Of a DNA stretch of 64,000 nt, positions 48,268 to 60,033 are shown piece by piece. Below the pieces are notes generated by a model that was given only the letters and a program-made list of their open reading frames with translations, searched no databases and was not told the origin of the DNA. The position numbers and the translations under genes are program-made. The stretch's first letter is position 1. Each line of letters starts with the position of its first letter. The DNA is from Tetracentron sinense (taxonomy: Eukaryota; Streptophyta; Magnoliopsida; Trochodendrales; Trochodendraceae). Location of the stretch: NCBI GenBank assembly GCA_015143295.1, contig CM026563.1, forward strand, positions 2,480,001 to 2,544,000. Direction: 5' to 3'.

Positions 48268-48275
48268 CGGGATTA

Positions 48276-51200
48276 GATCCCTAGACCTCCAACATAGGAA
48301 TGCCACAACCCTATCACTCACGCAAGAGGTGGGGGTGTTGCAAAATTCCAATTAACAAGTTTATCAATTTTTCATTTTCCTTTCTCGTTTCCATGTCGGT
48401 GATTTGGTTGGCATTTCACACGTATTGAAGCAGTCTCGTTGAGCACATTATTATCTTTTTAAAATGCTTTCTAATCTCTTTTAGAGCTTGTGAATCATGT
48501 TTCAAAATTTAAACTACTTGGGTAACCAATACAGAATCAAGCATAGTCTTCGTGCATGTCACATTTCTTCATCATCATCAATAATGGATGTCTCATTGAT
48601 GCCGTGTCTCTATGGAAGAGGTGAACCACCAAATTTTTTGTGGAATATCTTAAGTCCGCAACCTCATTAATTAATAGTGATTAATGGGTTAGAGAGTTGA
48701 GCGCTTGGCCTAAAAGTGGGATGTAACACTCTTTTGAGCTCAACTTCAAATATATGTAGACATCCAATTAACTTTCTAGTTAAGGATTTAAAGTCCAACT
48801 AAACACAATTTTGAAATAAGCTCTCTCTATGTAGGTTAGTGTTACCAAACGTCCACTTTATTAAGATTGATTTTTTGCTATATGTCTTTCAATGAACCCA
48901 CCATAATATCTAACCGTCTAAATCGAAAATAATCTACATGTGTTGAGTTTAAAGTTGAGATTACATCCAATTATTTATACTCCACATAAGGGGTGGATTG
49001 GGTGTGCTACATTACCCTGGTACCAAAAATATCGAATCAAAACTGATATCAGTTGGACCCACATTTGATTTTACCCGGGTTTATATCCATATACCATATT
49101 CATAGGATCATTTTTAAAGCAATGACCATTACCGAGTGGCATGTTGGATGTACATCCGATACGGATCTTAATCATATGTTTCTAAAGTATGTACCAAAGT
49201 GGATCCGACCCAGACACTACCAGTTACATCATTCACGGTCTATTATTATAAGTGGTGCAACATAACCTCACTTTAATTAGTTAATCAACTACCCCTTCTG
49301 ATGGCGAGGTTTGCCCTTTTCAAGAGGTACTTAATTAACAATATGATTCCAATTTGACATATGTTTATTTATTGAGTTTAATTATGAGGTGGAGCTTTGC
49401 TTAGAAACAACATCTTGGCCAAACTCTCCCTTAAGGCCTAAATAGAGTACTAGACTTGTAATTATTAGGAAATAATGGAACAGTTTTGTAAATCATTTCT
49501 ATAATTATAAACTTAAAATGAGAAATTCCTCAAACATTTCCAAGTGAAGCTTTGTCTCATATTTAAACTATTGAGAAATGGTATAAGAGTCTTTGCCACC
49601 ATGTTGCACGAAATTAAGCAAAATAAAGAAAATGACAGTTTACCTTTATTACCCAACTTTGTTTTTTCTTTCCTTTTTCATCTCAGCCAAATGACCTTGC
49701 TTTTAGCCAACGACACTTGTCCCCGCTTTTAACATGAGTTGGTTTTTGGTTAAGAGTAGGACTTTTGTGTCTTGTCCCTCTAAACTTGTATCAATTTTTA
49801 ATTGAACATTTATTTGAGATTTTGCTAAGGTTATTACTGTGTCTGGTCTGGGGTCCATCGTCATCAATGGACATACTCCTATATAATAGCCCGGGTTTAC
49901 AAACTTGTTGACAGTGATCGCTCAATTTGATTGATTAGGGGAGAAAAATCAAACATGAAACAACTGCACTTTGAAGACGCTAACCTGTTAATCTAAACCG
50001 AAAGTAAAAGTCTATTTATCATAAAAAGTCAACAAATCAGACATTTCTAAGTGCGCGATCAAGGGGCAAGACAAGGTTCACACATTTGGTGTACAAGATT
50101 GTGCATGGAACTCACAAATTCACCTAAAATTTGGACAGTCTAGATTCCAGACCGATAAATAGTTATTAGAAGTGTAAGTAACATAATCAGGAAGAGTTGC
50201 GCACATATTCAATGACAATTGAGCTCTCTCTGATTTCAATCACACCCACATGTCAACATGTTTCCCTTTTAATCCTCAATTAATTGTGATTAAGATTCAT
50301 TAATCCTTAAGGTTCACCAATTTAATCTTGAATTGTTTTTTTTAAAATTTAATCCTAAGAGTTAAAACTTCTTGACTAGGGTAAAAAAGGGCTGTGTGAG
50401 TGTGATTGAACTCGGGTTCAACAATTGGACAAGATCCAGACTAATTCAGGAACGAACAATAGTCCTTTAGAAAAAGCAATAGTCCCTCTTAGGCTGAGCA
50501 AGGACTATTTCTCATCGCCCTCACAAAACCCCTTTGAACTATAATTAGCAAGTTATAACTCTTGTAATTATTATTATTTTTTCTAAAATTTAAGATTAGA
50601 TGCTTAAAGCTTAAAGATTAGTGAATCTCAACTACAATTAAAAGAGATTAAAAAAGAAGGAAGCATGTCTTGAAGCCAAGGAGGTGATTATTTTCCTTAA
50701 GAAAATGACACATGCATGCTTGTACGGGGCGATCTCCGTTTGGCATAAGGTTTACTCTTGTGCTCACAAAAGTATCATGCTTGTGAGCACAAGATCAATG
50801 GACAAAAAATATTTAAATGAGAAAAGCCAAATAATGGGTGAAAAAAAAAATGACTTATGATGAGGTGACGCTTTTTGTCCCTTGATCTTATGCTCATATG
50901 AGGGATACTCCTATGTGAACAAGAGTAAACCTTTTACCTCACCGTTTGGGATCCATCATCTTATCATATACCAATAATAATAATATTTATAAATTTAGAA
51001 AAATGGAAAAATAAGAAAACTCCGTTCGTTCATTGCACGTGCTTTACCAAGCACCTACTTAATAATTTATTTTTTTCCTCACAAAAAAAATTTATATCGA
51101 TATCGTACCTACATGCAAGGCCATGTGATTAATCTTGAAGGGCATATTAAATAATCAGAAAAGGAAGCCCCATTCGCATTCTTCTTAGGATGCAACGTGC

Positions 51201-51665
51201 TGGATCTTTGGGCAAAAAATTTGCATTTGCCTTGGGCAGTTGGGATAACACTCCTTTTAATAAAATAATAGAACCGCTACTATTTCCACAGTTCTTATCC
51301 GCATCAATAACCAATCGTTAGAGGTCTACATCAATACCGAGTCAAAATTCTAAAATCCTAGTAACTGACACGTGGAAGGAAGAAAAAGGCGTACCCCATA
51401 ATTTTGACTTCATATGCATGGTCGATGCTGCGTCAGTACGAACGGACAAAAGGGTGAAATATCTTGTGAAGATCATAGAATATTAGGAAATTTGGAGATT
51501 GGGAAGAAAGTAAGGAGATCGAACGAACGATATGAAGACAGGTGGTGAAGAATGAGCTAAGGGAACGGCGTTGGTCCCGGGTCTAGGATTAAAGCGGTGG
51601 ACGGTAGAGACGCGATTTAAGGTCGCCGCTTAAGGTGGTTAGGGTCACAGGTCACTAGCTTTTCC
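48276..51665. other. Intergenic DNA upstream of ASN1
   Basis: No gene. It holds a half-copy of the 31494 MITE family (about 48750-48865), and fold-back family copies at about 50200-50440 (CAATCACACCCACATGTCAAC left, GTGTGATTGAACTCGGG right) and 50470-50700. The last 500 bp before the TATA box have no bounded repeats and probably hold the ASN1 promoter. Confidence 0.5.
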
Positions 51666-51673
51666 TATAAATT
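51666..51673 (+). promoter_or_regulatory. TATA box of ASN1
   Basis: TATAAATT lies 138 bp before the ATG at 51804, leaving room for a leader of about 110 bp. A pyrimidine-rich CTTCTCTCTCC stretch follows in the probable 5' UTR. Confidence 0.65.
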
Positions 51674-51803
51674 GAGGAGTTGAGTGGTGTTGTAATCTTA
51701 TGGGTTTGAAAACGTTTTGCCACACCACAACCTAACCTTCTCTCTCCTTTGTTCTGTCTAATATTGAGCTCTCATTCTCTTCCATTTCTTAGATAATACA
51801 ATT

Positions 51804-54800
51804 ATGTGTGGAATACTTGCAGTTCTTGGTTGCTCTGATGATTCGCAGGCCAAACGGGTTCGCGTGTTAGAGCTTTCCCGCAGGCAATTTCATCATTTCC
51901 TTCTATATTTTCATATTCCCTTTATATATACATATATATCATAATTTCTGGGGTTGATTTATATTTCTTCTCGGTTAGATCCAATTGTTGAATTTTGTTT
52001 CTTTCGAGTTTCTCCCCTATTATTTATTTATTTATTTCATGTGTTTATTTCCCCCGAAGCTGTCTATATACGGGAATGGATAATGTCCCACGCTGATTTA
52101 TTTAAAAATAAAGACAAAAAAGGAAAAAGAAACTATGTGCTTGAAGATATGTCAAACACCTACAATCATTCCTTGGAATTATTTATTATTATTATTATTG
52201 TCAATTAACAGACAATGGGATCTTTGCGTCTTTGTTTGAGGCGTCCAAACCCACTTCACGTGACACTTAACTTATTCGTGTGATACCACCCCCCCTACAT
52301 GCGCACACACATATATAATTTTAATACTCTTCTTGTTTTACATTTTTTTTTTTAAAAGGCCAAGTCATCGACCGAGGAGGGAACTATTCCTCCTCGTTCT
52401 CACAAACACTTGAAACTATGGTTAAAAAATTAATTATCTCTTGCGGTTAATTTTTTTAAAATATATTTTTTAAAACCCAATGATAGATGTATGAACCTTA
52501 GGGGTGATTGAATCTTAACCATATTTAATAGGAGAAAAAGGGGGACACGTGGTCCCAAAAAGAGGGGACGAGACGGTAAGTCACCTTCTTGCCTGAGGAG
52601 GTGACTATTTTCCTTTCTTAAAATTCTTGTACATGAGCCACGCTGGCCCTACTTTCAAGTACTGTCTACTGTTAGCCAAAGTGAACAAGTGGCCTAGCTT
52701 TTAGCCAAAAGTTAACACATGTCCTTGCTTTATTCGGTTGTTGGGTTTTGGCTTTAAGACTCTTAGAGCATTCCTAGCAGCCTCACCAAAAAAACTTTTT
52801 GGTTATTTTGGTGAGCCAAAAGACTAAAAAGGTGCTAAAATGACTCCCAGCAACCTCAACAGAATGAAGAAATCTCTTTGGTGAATCTACAGTACTCACC
52901 AAACTTGGTGAGTACTGTAGACTCACCAAAGTTAAATCTTCTCACCCTTGGGCCCACACAAATAATAAAATAAGGTTTCTCTCTCTCATTTTCTTTTTTG
53001 TGGTCCCACACAAACAATAAAATAATATTTTTCTCTTTCTTCCTTTTTCGTTTTCCCACAAAATGATAAAATATTGATTCTCTCTCCTTTTGTTTTGGTT
53101 AAAATGGTGAGGCTGTTGGGAGTGTTTTAAAAAAGTGGCTCATCAAAATCACTTTTTGTGGGTTTTAGCTATTTTGGTGAGTGAAATTTGGTGAGGCTGC
53201 TAGGAATGCTCTTAGAGCATTCCTAGCAGCCTCACCAAAATAACTTTTTGGTTATTTTGGTGAGCCAAAAGACTAAAAAGGTGTTAAAATGACTCCCAGC
53301 AACCTCAACAGAATGAAGAAATCCATTTGGTGAGTCTACAGTACTCACCAAGTTTGGTGAGTACTGTAGACTCACCAAAGTTAAATCTTCTCACCCTTGG
53401 GCCCACACAAATAATAAAATAAGGTTTCTCTCTCTCCCTTTCTTTTTTATGGTCGTACACAAATAATAAAATAATATTTTTCTCTCTCTTCCTTTTTCAT
53501 TTTCCTATACAAATGATAAAATATTGTCTCTCTCCTCTTTTTTTTTTGGTTAAAATGGTGAGGCTGTTGGGAATGTTTTAAAAAAATGGCTCACCAAAAC
53601 CACTTTTTGTGGGTTTTGGCTATTTTGGTAAGTGAAATTTGGTGAGGCTGCTAGGAATGCTCTTAAGAGTAGGGCTAATTTGCCTCTTCTTTCTATATTT
53701 GTTTGTGATTCAAAAGAGAAATAGTTCTTAAATGGAGAAATCAGTGTGAAAGATGCCCATGGCAATTTGATTCTGATCACGTGGTGGATGTAAGATTACA
53801 AAACTCTATTATTGGTGGTAGTAGATTAAAAAATGTCATGATTTACATGTAATCAAGAAAACCACTAAATAACCTCTCCATAAACATCCGAACCTGACCA
53901 TACAGTTATAAGTTATAGGATGTGGAGCCGAAGTTAGGGTATTAATTTTAACGGTAAAAGTAAAAACCAAGAGTGTTAGAAATGTTGATAAAAGGGTAGT
54001 TATGTTCGTTAGTTAACTTAGTTCTCTTAGAAGCTTCAATGTGTTTTGATATGAAAAAATTCATGTTGTATAGATTGAAGCATCGAGGGCCTGACTGGAG
54101 TGGGCTTTACCAGCATGGAGACTGCTTTTTGTCTCATCAACGACTAGCAATCGTCGATCCCGCTTCTGGAGACCAACCTCTCTTTAACGAAGACAAGGCC
54201 ATTGTTGTCACGGTAATACTGCATACTTTTGTCATTTTGTTGTGTGTAGCAGTAAAGTTTGATGGTCTTTAGTACAGAATTGCAGTCTCAATCTTCCAAA
54301 GAGGTAAGGTGGTCGTAACAAGTGTCAAACCATCTCCATGTTGCAAGCTAGTAACACCACGTGTTGCACCGACCTTTAGGGGCTGAGCCAGGATTTTTTC
54401 AAGTGGAGGAGGGCTGAAATACAAATTTTTTTTTTTGAGAAGTGATAAAAAAAAAAAACTCTCGATGACCGTTGGATTAAAAATCCAATGGTTGCCTTTG
54501 CACACATGCTTTAAAAGATGGGGCCCATCTAGTGCTTGCACCCTTAGATTTTTAATCCAAAGGATCAACTCTCTGAATAGTAGGTATTATCAAGAGTTTT
54601 AAATCACTTCCCCAAAAAAAAATTAATGGATTGGAGGGTATGAAGCTTGGGGGTTTGGGAGGCGTAGCCCCCGAGGAAATTTTTTTTTTTGGGTAATTTC
54701 TTTTTTTGAGAAATTTTTGTCTCGGTTATGCCCTTGAGGTCGCCACGTGTCCCTATTGATACCCATTAACAGTGATTAAGATTCATCACCTATTTATGAT

Positions 54801-57800
54801 TTTTAAAAAAGATATCAATTTCTTTTTCAAACCCTAATTAAAATTCACTAACTCCTAAGCTTAATTTTTTTTTAATATTTAAAAAAAAAACCAAGGATAA
54901 ATAGGTGAATCCTAAGAGTGGTTAAGGGGTGTCAACAGGGACATGTGACGACCTCAGGGGCACCGGACTCCATTGAAGGGCCCACTACATATATAATTGG
55001 GGGGGGGGGGGAATATTGAGGCCCCACTTTTTGATACTACTACAAGTAGGAATTACAAAAAATTTGGGGGATTATAAAATAAAATAAATTGGGGAGCGGG
55101 GAGGGGGTTCGTTTTGCGAACAACTATTTCTCAAGAAATTGATTTTTTCCAAAATATTCATTTCTTAAAAAATTCAATTTCTCACATGTACGGGGTTGAG
55201 AATTTAAGAACTGATTACCTAGAAAGTGGCCATTGTATTATATAATGGGATTATATTTATTCAATCATCAATATGAGATTTATACTGTAGGTTCAGGATC
55301 TCTAGTCTTTTAAAAGAAAAGATATTGTTTGGTTGTTTTCTAAAAGACTGGATTAAGTAGGACATGAGTTCGAACCCAAAAAAAAAAGTTGGACAAAGAG
55401 TATGGTTATATATATATATATATTTTGCTAACACAAGACTCAGGCACACAGAGCCCTTCAATCTCAACTCAAGCCTTTAAAGATTGGATTGTTTAGTGTT
55501 TTCATAATCGGACCGATTGTCGAATCGGTTGGGTGGTCGATTCCCGGTTTGACCAGTTCGATCATGTCCTTTTTTTTAATTAAAAAAATAATATTTTCTT
55601 ATTTTTACCTGGTTTTGACTGATTTTTAAAGATTTCTAATTTTGGTGGTTTTGGAAATCAGTGAGGGGACCGGTTCCCCAATTTTTTGGTTCGACTGCCC
55701 AATCCATTTTGATAACGCTTGGTTTTTTTTTAGCTGATATCATTTACGTAATAACATTAGCATTGATTAGTGGTTAGCATTTTTGGAGTGGAACTCTTGC
55801 TAGTTATCACCCGGTGGGAATGGATCCCTATTTCTCTCCCGAGAGAAGCCACACCTTACAACTAGAGCATGTGGTTGGGTGTACAATTTTTTTATATATT
55901 TTAATTATCGTTTTGTGAAGCTCAAAATAATAATAATAAAATATTGTTTCCTACTGTCTTTTAAAATTTTGATAAAAAATTGAGTCTCAAGATTAAGGCT
56001 AAGACATGAATTCTCCAAGGGGTGGTAAATAATTTTTTCATGTTAATCTCATTTCTCAGGCACTTAGCAATTAGCATTAGCAATTTCCTAGGAATTGGTA
56101 TTTTTCAGCGAAACAAACACACCCTAAACATTGTTTCCTACTGTCTATTAAAAATTTGATAAAAAATTCATGTCTCAATATTAAGGGGGCAAAAACATGA
56201 ATTTTCCAAGGGGTGGTGAATTATTTTTTCCATGTTAATCTCATTTCTCAGAAAATTGGCACTGAACATTAGCAGTTTCATAGGAATTGGTATTTTTCAG
56301 CGAAACAAACACACCCTAAATAGTCCCCCCATTGAATTGATGAGAAAGATTATATGTGTAATAGGTGAACGGAGAAATTTACAACCACGAAGAACTGAGG
56401 AAGCGCTTGCCTAATCACAAGTTCCGAACTGGTAGCGATTGCGATGTCATTGCCCATCTGGTCAGTATTCTTAGTATTTCTTTGATAATTCTTTTCTTTC
56501 TCCATACCAACTAGAACCATGAATTCAAGAACTCAAGACCTTAATTAAGTTGCTGCCCTATTACTTACGATTATCTGTGGTTCTAGTCTTATACAGTATA
56601 ATAGTCTAGAAATGTCAGAATAATGAACGCGGTTCACTTGAAACACTGTTATGATCAACCTGAGCGAATGATTTTTTTTTTTGAGATTGTTTTATTATTT
56701 TTCGTGAAGAATAAGAAGTAGGACGTTGTTTTATAATATTAGGACATTGGAATTTCCCCAAGATTTCTACTACTAGTGGCAAGTTAACACCCAAAATTCT
56801 CAGATTTTATTAAATTCCATTTTTCTTTCTAATTTAAAGTATTTTCCTTTTGATCTGTTTAAGAAATCAGAAGGGTTCTTGATTTAAAAAAAAAAAAAAA
56901 TTATTTTGATTGGGATTCTAATTCTAGTTCTTGTTCCTGTAATTAATTGAACTAAGTTATCCTTTATGATCTTGCTATAATAGTATGAGGAGTATGGAGA
57001 AGATTTCGTGGACATGTTGGATGGAATGTTTTCATTTGTGTTACTGGACACCCGTGATAATAGCTTCATTGTTGGCCGAGATGCCATCGGTATCACCTCC
57101 CTCTATATCGGCTGGGGACTTGATGGTAAAATCTCTTTAAGTCATGTTCAATGTATAATTTTTTTTCGTTTACAAACTCAAATATATTTTGAGTCAATTA
57201 CTCCCCCTGTTTCTCTTCAGGCTCAATTTGGATTTCATCCGAAATGAAAGGACTAAATGACGATTGCGAACATTTTGAGAGCTTTCCACCTGGTCACTTG
57301 TACTCAAGCAAAGAAGGAGAACTTCGCCGATGGTATAATCCCCCTTGGTTTTCAGAGGCTATCCCATCCACTCCTTATGATCCACTTGTTCTGCGACGTG
57401 CTTTTGAAAATGTGAGATTAATTAACTGTGCCTCATTACTGAATTTCATTGTATGAATTGAATCATGATTTGGTAAAAGTAAATAATAATAAAAAAATCT
57501 CCTTTTGAGATTCACTCACTTTCTAATAATAATTTCTTGCAAACATTAAATTAAAACAGCATCCTAATGTTTTCCAACCTCTGCAAATATTTAGAGATGT
57601 ATGTTGTTCAGACCCATTTGCATACTATATAGACTCAGTTCTTACTGAATTCCATAGCTGAACTTCCATTTTGATTAGATACATAAGTCGTGTTCTTCCC
57701 ACCAAGTAGTAAATTCTTGCAAGAAATTAGTACTTACATATTGATATTTAATTTTTGCAGGCCGTTATAAAGAGGCTAATGACTGATGTACCTTTTGGAG

Positions 57801-59831
57801 TTTTGCTATCCGGGGGCCTAGATTCATCATTAGTCGCTTCCATCACTGCTCGCCACTTGACTGGTACAAAGGCTGCCAAGCAATGGGGAGCACAACTCCA
57901 TTCTTTCTGTGTCGGCCTAGAGGTGATCCCAAATTTTCTTGATGATATGATGAACTATATTGTTACAGAGGTGCTTCTGCCTCAAACCAGTCTTCCCATT
58001 TTTGTGCAGGGCTCACCCGATTTGAAGGCTGCAAAAGAAGTCGCGGACTATTTGGGCACTGTTCACCACGAGTTTCACTTTACGGTTCAGGTATTGAAAG
58101 AGAACAGTCTTTTCAAATTAAAGGAGAAGGTCAAATTAAAGGAAAAGGAAGTTTGCTTTGTGTTCTTGTGATCAACCAAAATTTTTGAATATGTGTTTGG
58201 GTGTGACAGGATGGTATTGATGCCATTGAAGATGTTATCTACCATATTGAAACATATGACGTGACAACCATCCGGGCAAGCACCCCCATGTTTCTCATGT
58301 CACGTAAAATTAAATCACTAGGAGTGAAGATGGTGATCTCTGGAGAAGGCTCCGATGAGATCTTTGGTGGATACTTGTACTTTCACAAGGCACCCAACAA
58401 AGAAGAGTTACACCGCGAGACATGTCACAAGGTAATTGATTTTATTCAGCATTGTAGGATAGAAGCAGAGTGACAGAGTCGGGGTTTGGGAATTATACGT
58501 CAAGGGTTAAGTTCGGAAAAAATCGGGGAAAAATAAAAAATAAAATAATAAATATAAAAAATATCGAACAATTTGATTAAAAATATACAAAATAAGTAGC
58601 AATTTTGTCAAATTTGATAAACTAATTCGGAAAATTTTGGAATAATTCGGAAAATTGCGAATAATTCGGGATTCTAATAATTCGCGAATAATTTAGTAAC
58701 CCAAAAATGCGCAAATTTTTGAAAAAAATACCGAGTTTTTTTTATTACAGAGGATAGAAGCAAGAAGAGATGACAACAAATGGTTTTGTTCTTTCCAAAT
58801 TTGCAGATAAAGGCCCTCCACCAGTACGATTGTTTGAGAGCTAACAAATCAACATCTGCTTGGGGTTTGGAAGCTCGGGTTCCATTTTTAGATAAGGAAT
58901 TCATCAACGTCGCGATGGATATTGATCCTGAGTGGAAGATGGTAATGGGAAAATGCTCAAATGAACCATCTTTCAATATTTGTACTCAAATTTTTTGAAA
59001 ACTTCTCGAGGAGGTTTTCTGAAATGTCTTAAACTTGTATCAGATAAAACCAGACCAGGGACGTATTGAGAAGTGGGTCCTTAGGAATGCATTCGATGAT
59101 GAAGAAAATCCCTATCTGCCAAAGGTGTAGCATAATTTTCAGCCTTCTTGAATCTTTTCTTGCTCACATTGATTACTTGACTGATATTGTGTTTTCTTTG
59201 TTCTGCAGCATATTCTCTATAGACAGAAGGAACAATTCAGTGATGGTGTTGGCTACAGTTGGATTGATGGGCTCAAGTCACATGCTGCTGGACATGTAAT
59301 CACTCTAAATGTCGATCTTTTTCATATTCCTATTCGTCAATCTATGTCTAAATGCTCATCCTATCTATTCAGGTGACGGATAAAATGATGCTTAATGCAA
59401 CACACATTTTTCCACATAACACACCTACCACTAAAGAAGCGTACTACTACAGAATGATCTTTGAGAGGTTTTTTCCTCAGGTAACCCTGTCAAGCTAGTA
59501 ATATAGCAGTAAGCAAAATCATTCCTGTTAATACCATCGTATTTACTTGATAACACTAATATAGATTTATCTGGTTCTACAGAACTCGGCTAGATCGACT
59601 GTCCCAGGGGGGGCAAGTGTGGCGTGCAGCACAGCCAAGGCTATCGAGTGGGACTCTACTTGGTCAAATAATCTCGACCCTTCGGGCAGGGCAGCATTGG
59701 GCGTCCATGTTTCAGCTTATGACCCTCAGTTACCCACATCTGTTGCCACTGGAAAGGTCCCAACTAATATCATTAACAAGATGCCAAGGATGGTAGAAGT
59801 AAGTGCTCCAGGTCTCACAATCCAGAGCTAA
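51804..59831 (+). CDS. ASN1: Asparagine synthetase (glutamine-hydrolysing)
   Basis: It transfers the amide nitrogen of glutamine to aspartate with ATP, making asparagine for nitrogen transport and storage in the cytosol. Thirteen exons join in phase to 590 aa: 51804-51883, 54074-54212, 56365-56460, 56984-57125, 57221-57411, 57761-57922, 58010-58090, 58210-58431, 58807-58941, 59044-59124, 59209-59295, 59373-59480, 59583-59831. The start is fixed by [10 protein letters not shown], whose Cys2 is the glutaminase nucleophile after Met removal. The glutaminase domain shows [24 protein letters not shown] and NGEIYNHEE. The synthetase domain has the ATP-binding SGGLDSS at 233-239 and [12 protein letters not shown]. 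The C-terminus ends in TIQS like Arabidopsis ASN1; length is normal. Intron 1 starts with GC rather than GT. Introns 1, 2 and 8 carry insertions or duplications. The TBL gene converges on it. Paralogue class (ASN1 rather than ASN2/3) is inferred. Confidence 0.97.
52365..52612. repeat. Fold-back family copy in ASN1 intron 1
   Basis: Inverted halves with GAGGAGGGAACTATTCC left and GAGGAGGTGACTATTTTCC right, with TGAATCTTAACCATA inside. Same core as 34809-35177; no TSD fixed. Confidence 0.5.
52766..53211. mobile_element. Tourist-like MITE, copy 1, in ASN1 intron 1
   Basis: A 446-bp element with inverted ends GAGCATTCCTAGCAGCCTCA and TGAGGCTGCTAGGAATGCTC. TTA lies at 52763-52765 and 53212-53214. 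Inside, at about 52878-52930, an extra palindrome centres on CTACAGTACTCACCAA / TTGGTGAGTACTGTAG. GAGCATT... ends with TTA fit PIF/Harbinger MITEs. Confidence 0.88.
53215..53662. mobile_element. Tourist-like MITE, copy 2, abutting copy 1
   Basis: A 448-bp element of the same family as copy 1 and highly similar over its whole length, in the same orientation. TTA at 53212-53214 is shared with copy 1; the other TTA is at 53663-53665. The inner palindrome is at about 53327-53380. AAGAGTAGGGCTAATTTGCC just after it and GGCCCTACTTT near 52640 look like the split ends of an older MITE (compare 33191-33356). Confidence 0.88.
54213..55940. other. ASN1 intron 2, repeat-rich part
   Basis: No coding exon. 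It includes a fold-back family copy at about 54728-54968 (GAGGTCGCCACGTGTCCCT left, AGGGACATGTGACGACCTC right), GGGGCTGAGCCAGG and GGCGTAGCCCCC words of a decayed repeat at about 54365-54690, a G-run at 54999-55010, and GACCGG/CGGTT-rich DNA at about 55500-55710. Confidence 0.5.
55941..56318. repeat. Two-copy tandem duplication in ASN1 intron 2
   Basis: Units at 55941-56127 and 56128-56318 share CATTGTTTCCTACTGTCT, CCAAGGGGTGGT, GTTAATCTCATTTCTCAG and CAGCGAAACAAACACACCCT. They differ by scattered changes, so the event is not very recent. The second copy ends about 46 bp before exon 3. Confidence 0.85.
58468..58750. mobile_element. Unclassified insertion in ASN1 intron 8
   Basis: A 283-bp segment is bounded by the direct repeat AGGATAGAAGCA at 58456-58467 and 58751-58762. 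The interior is very AT-rich with repeated AATTCGGAAAATT and TTCGCGAATAAT words. It has no clear A-tail and no clear inverted ends, so the class is open. It lies 44 bp before the exon 9 acceptor region. Confidence 0.55.
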
Positions 59832-60033
59832 TATCTCTTCTGGACGAATAAATTATATAATACTTTGAAGGTAAAAGTTGCAGTATGTAGTAAAGTTTAG
59901 CTGCTTTTCTGTATAAATCAATTATAGCCTATATATGGAATAAAGTCTATATAGCAGGACTGAAAATCTATGTATAATTGAGATATTGTAGTTGTTGAAA
60001 CTCGAAACACAAGGTTTTGTGCTTTCTTTTTAG
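59832..60033. other. Shared 3' region between ASN1 and the TBL gene
   Basis: The two stop codons are 202 bp apart. The stretch is AT-rich and must hold the 3' UTRs and polyadenylation signals of both convergent genes; AATAAA-like GAATAAATTA (ASN1 side, about 59845) and GGAATAAAGTC (about 59938) are present. Confidence 0.6.
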
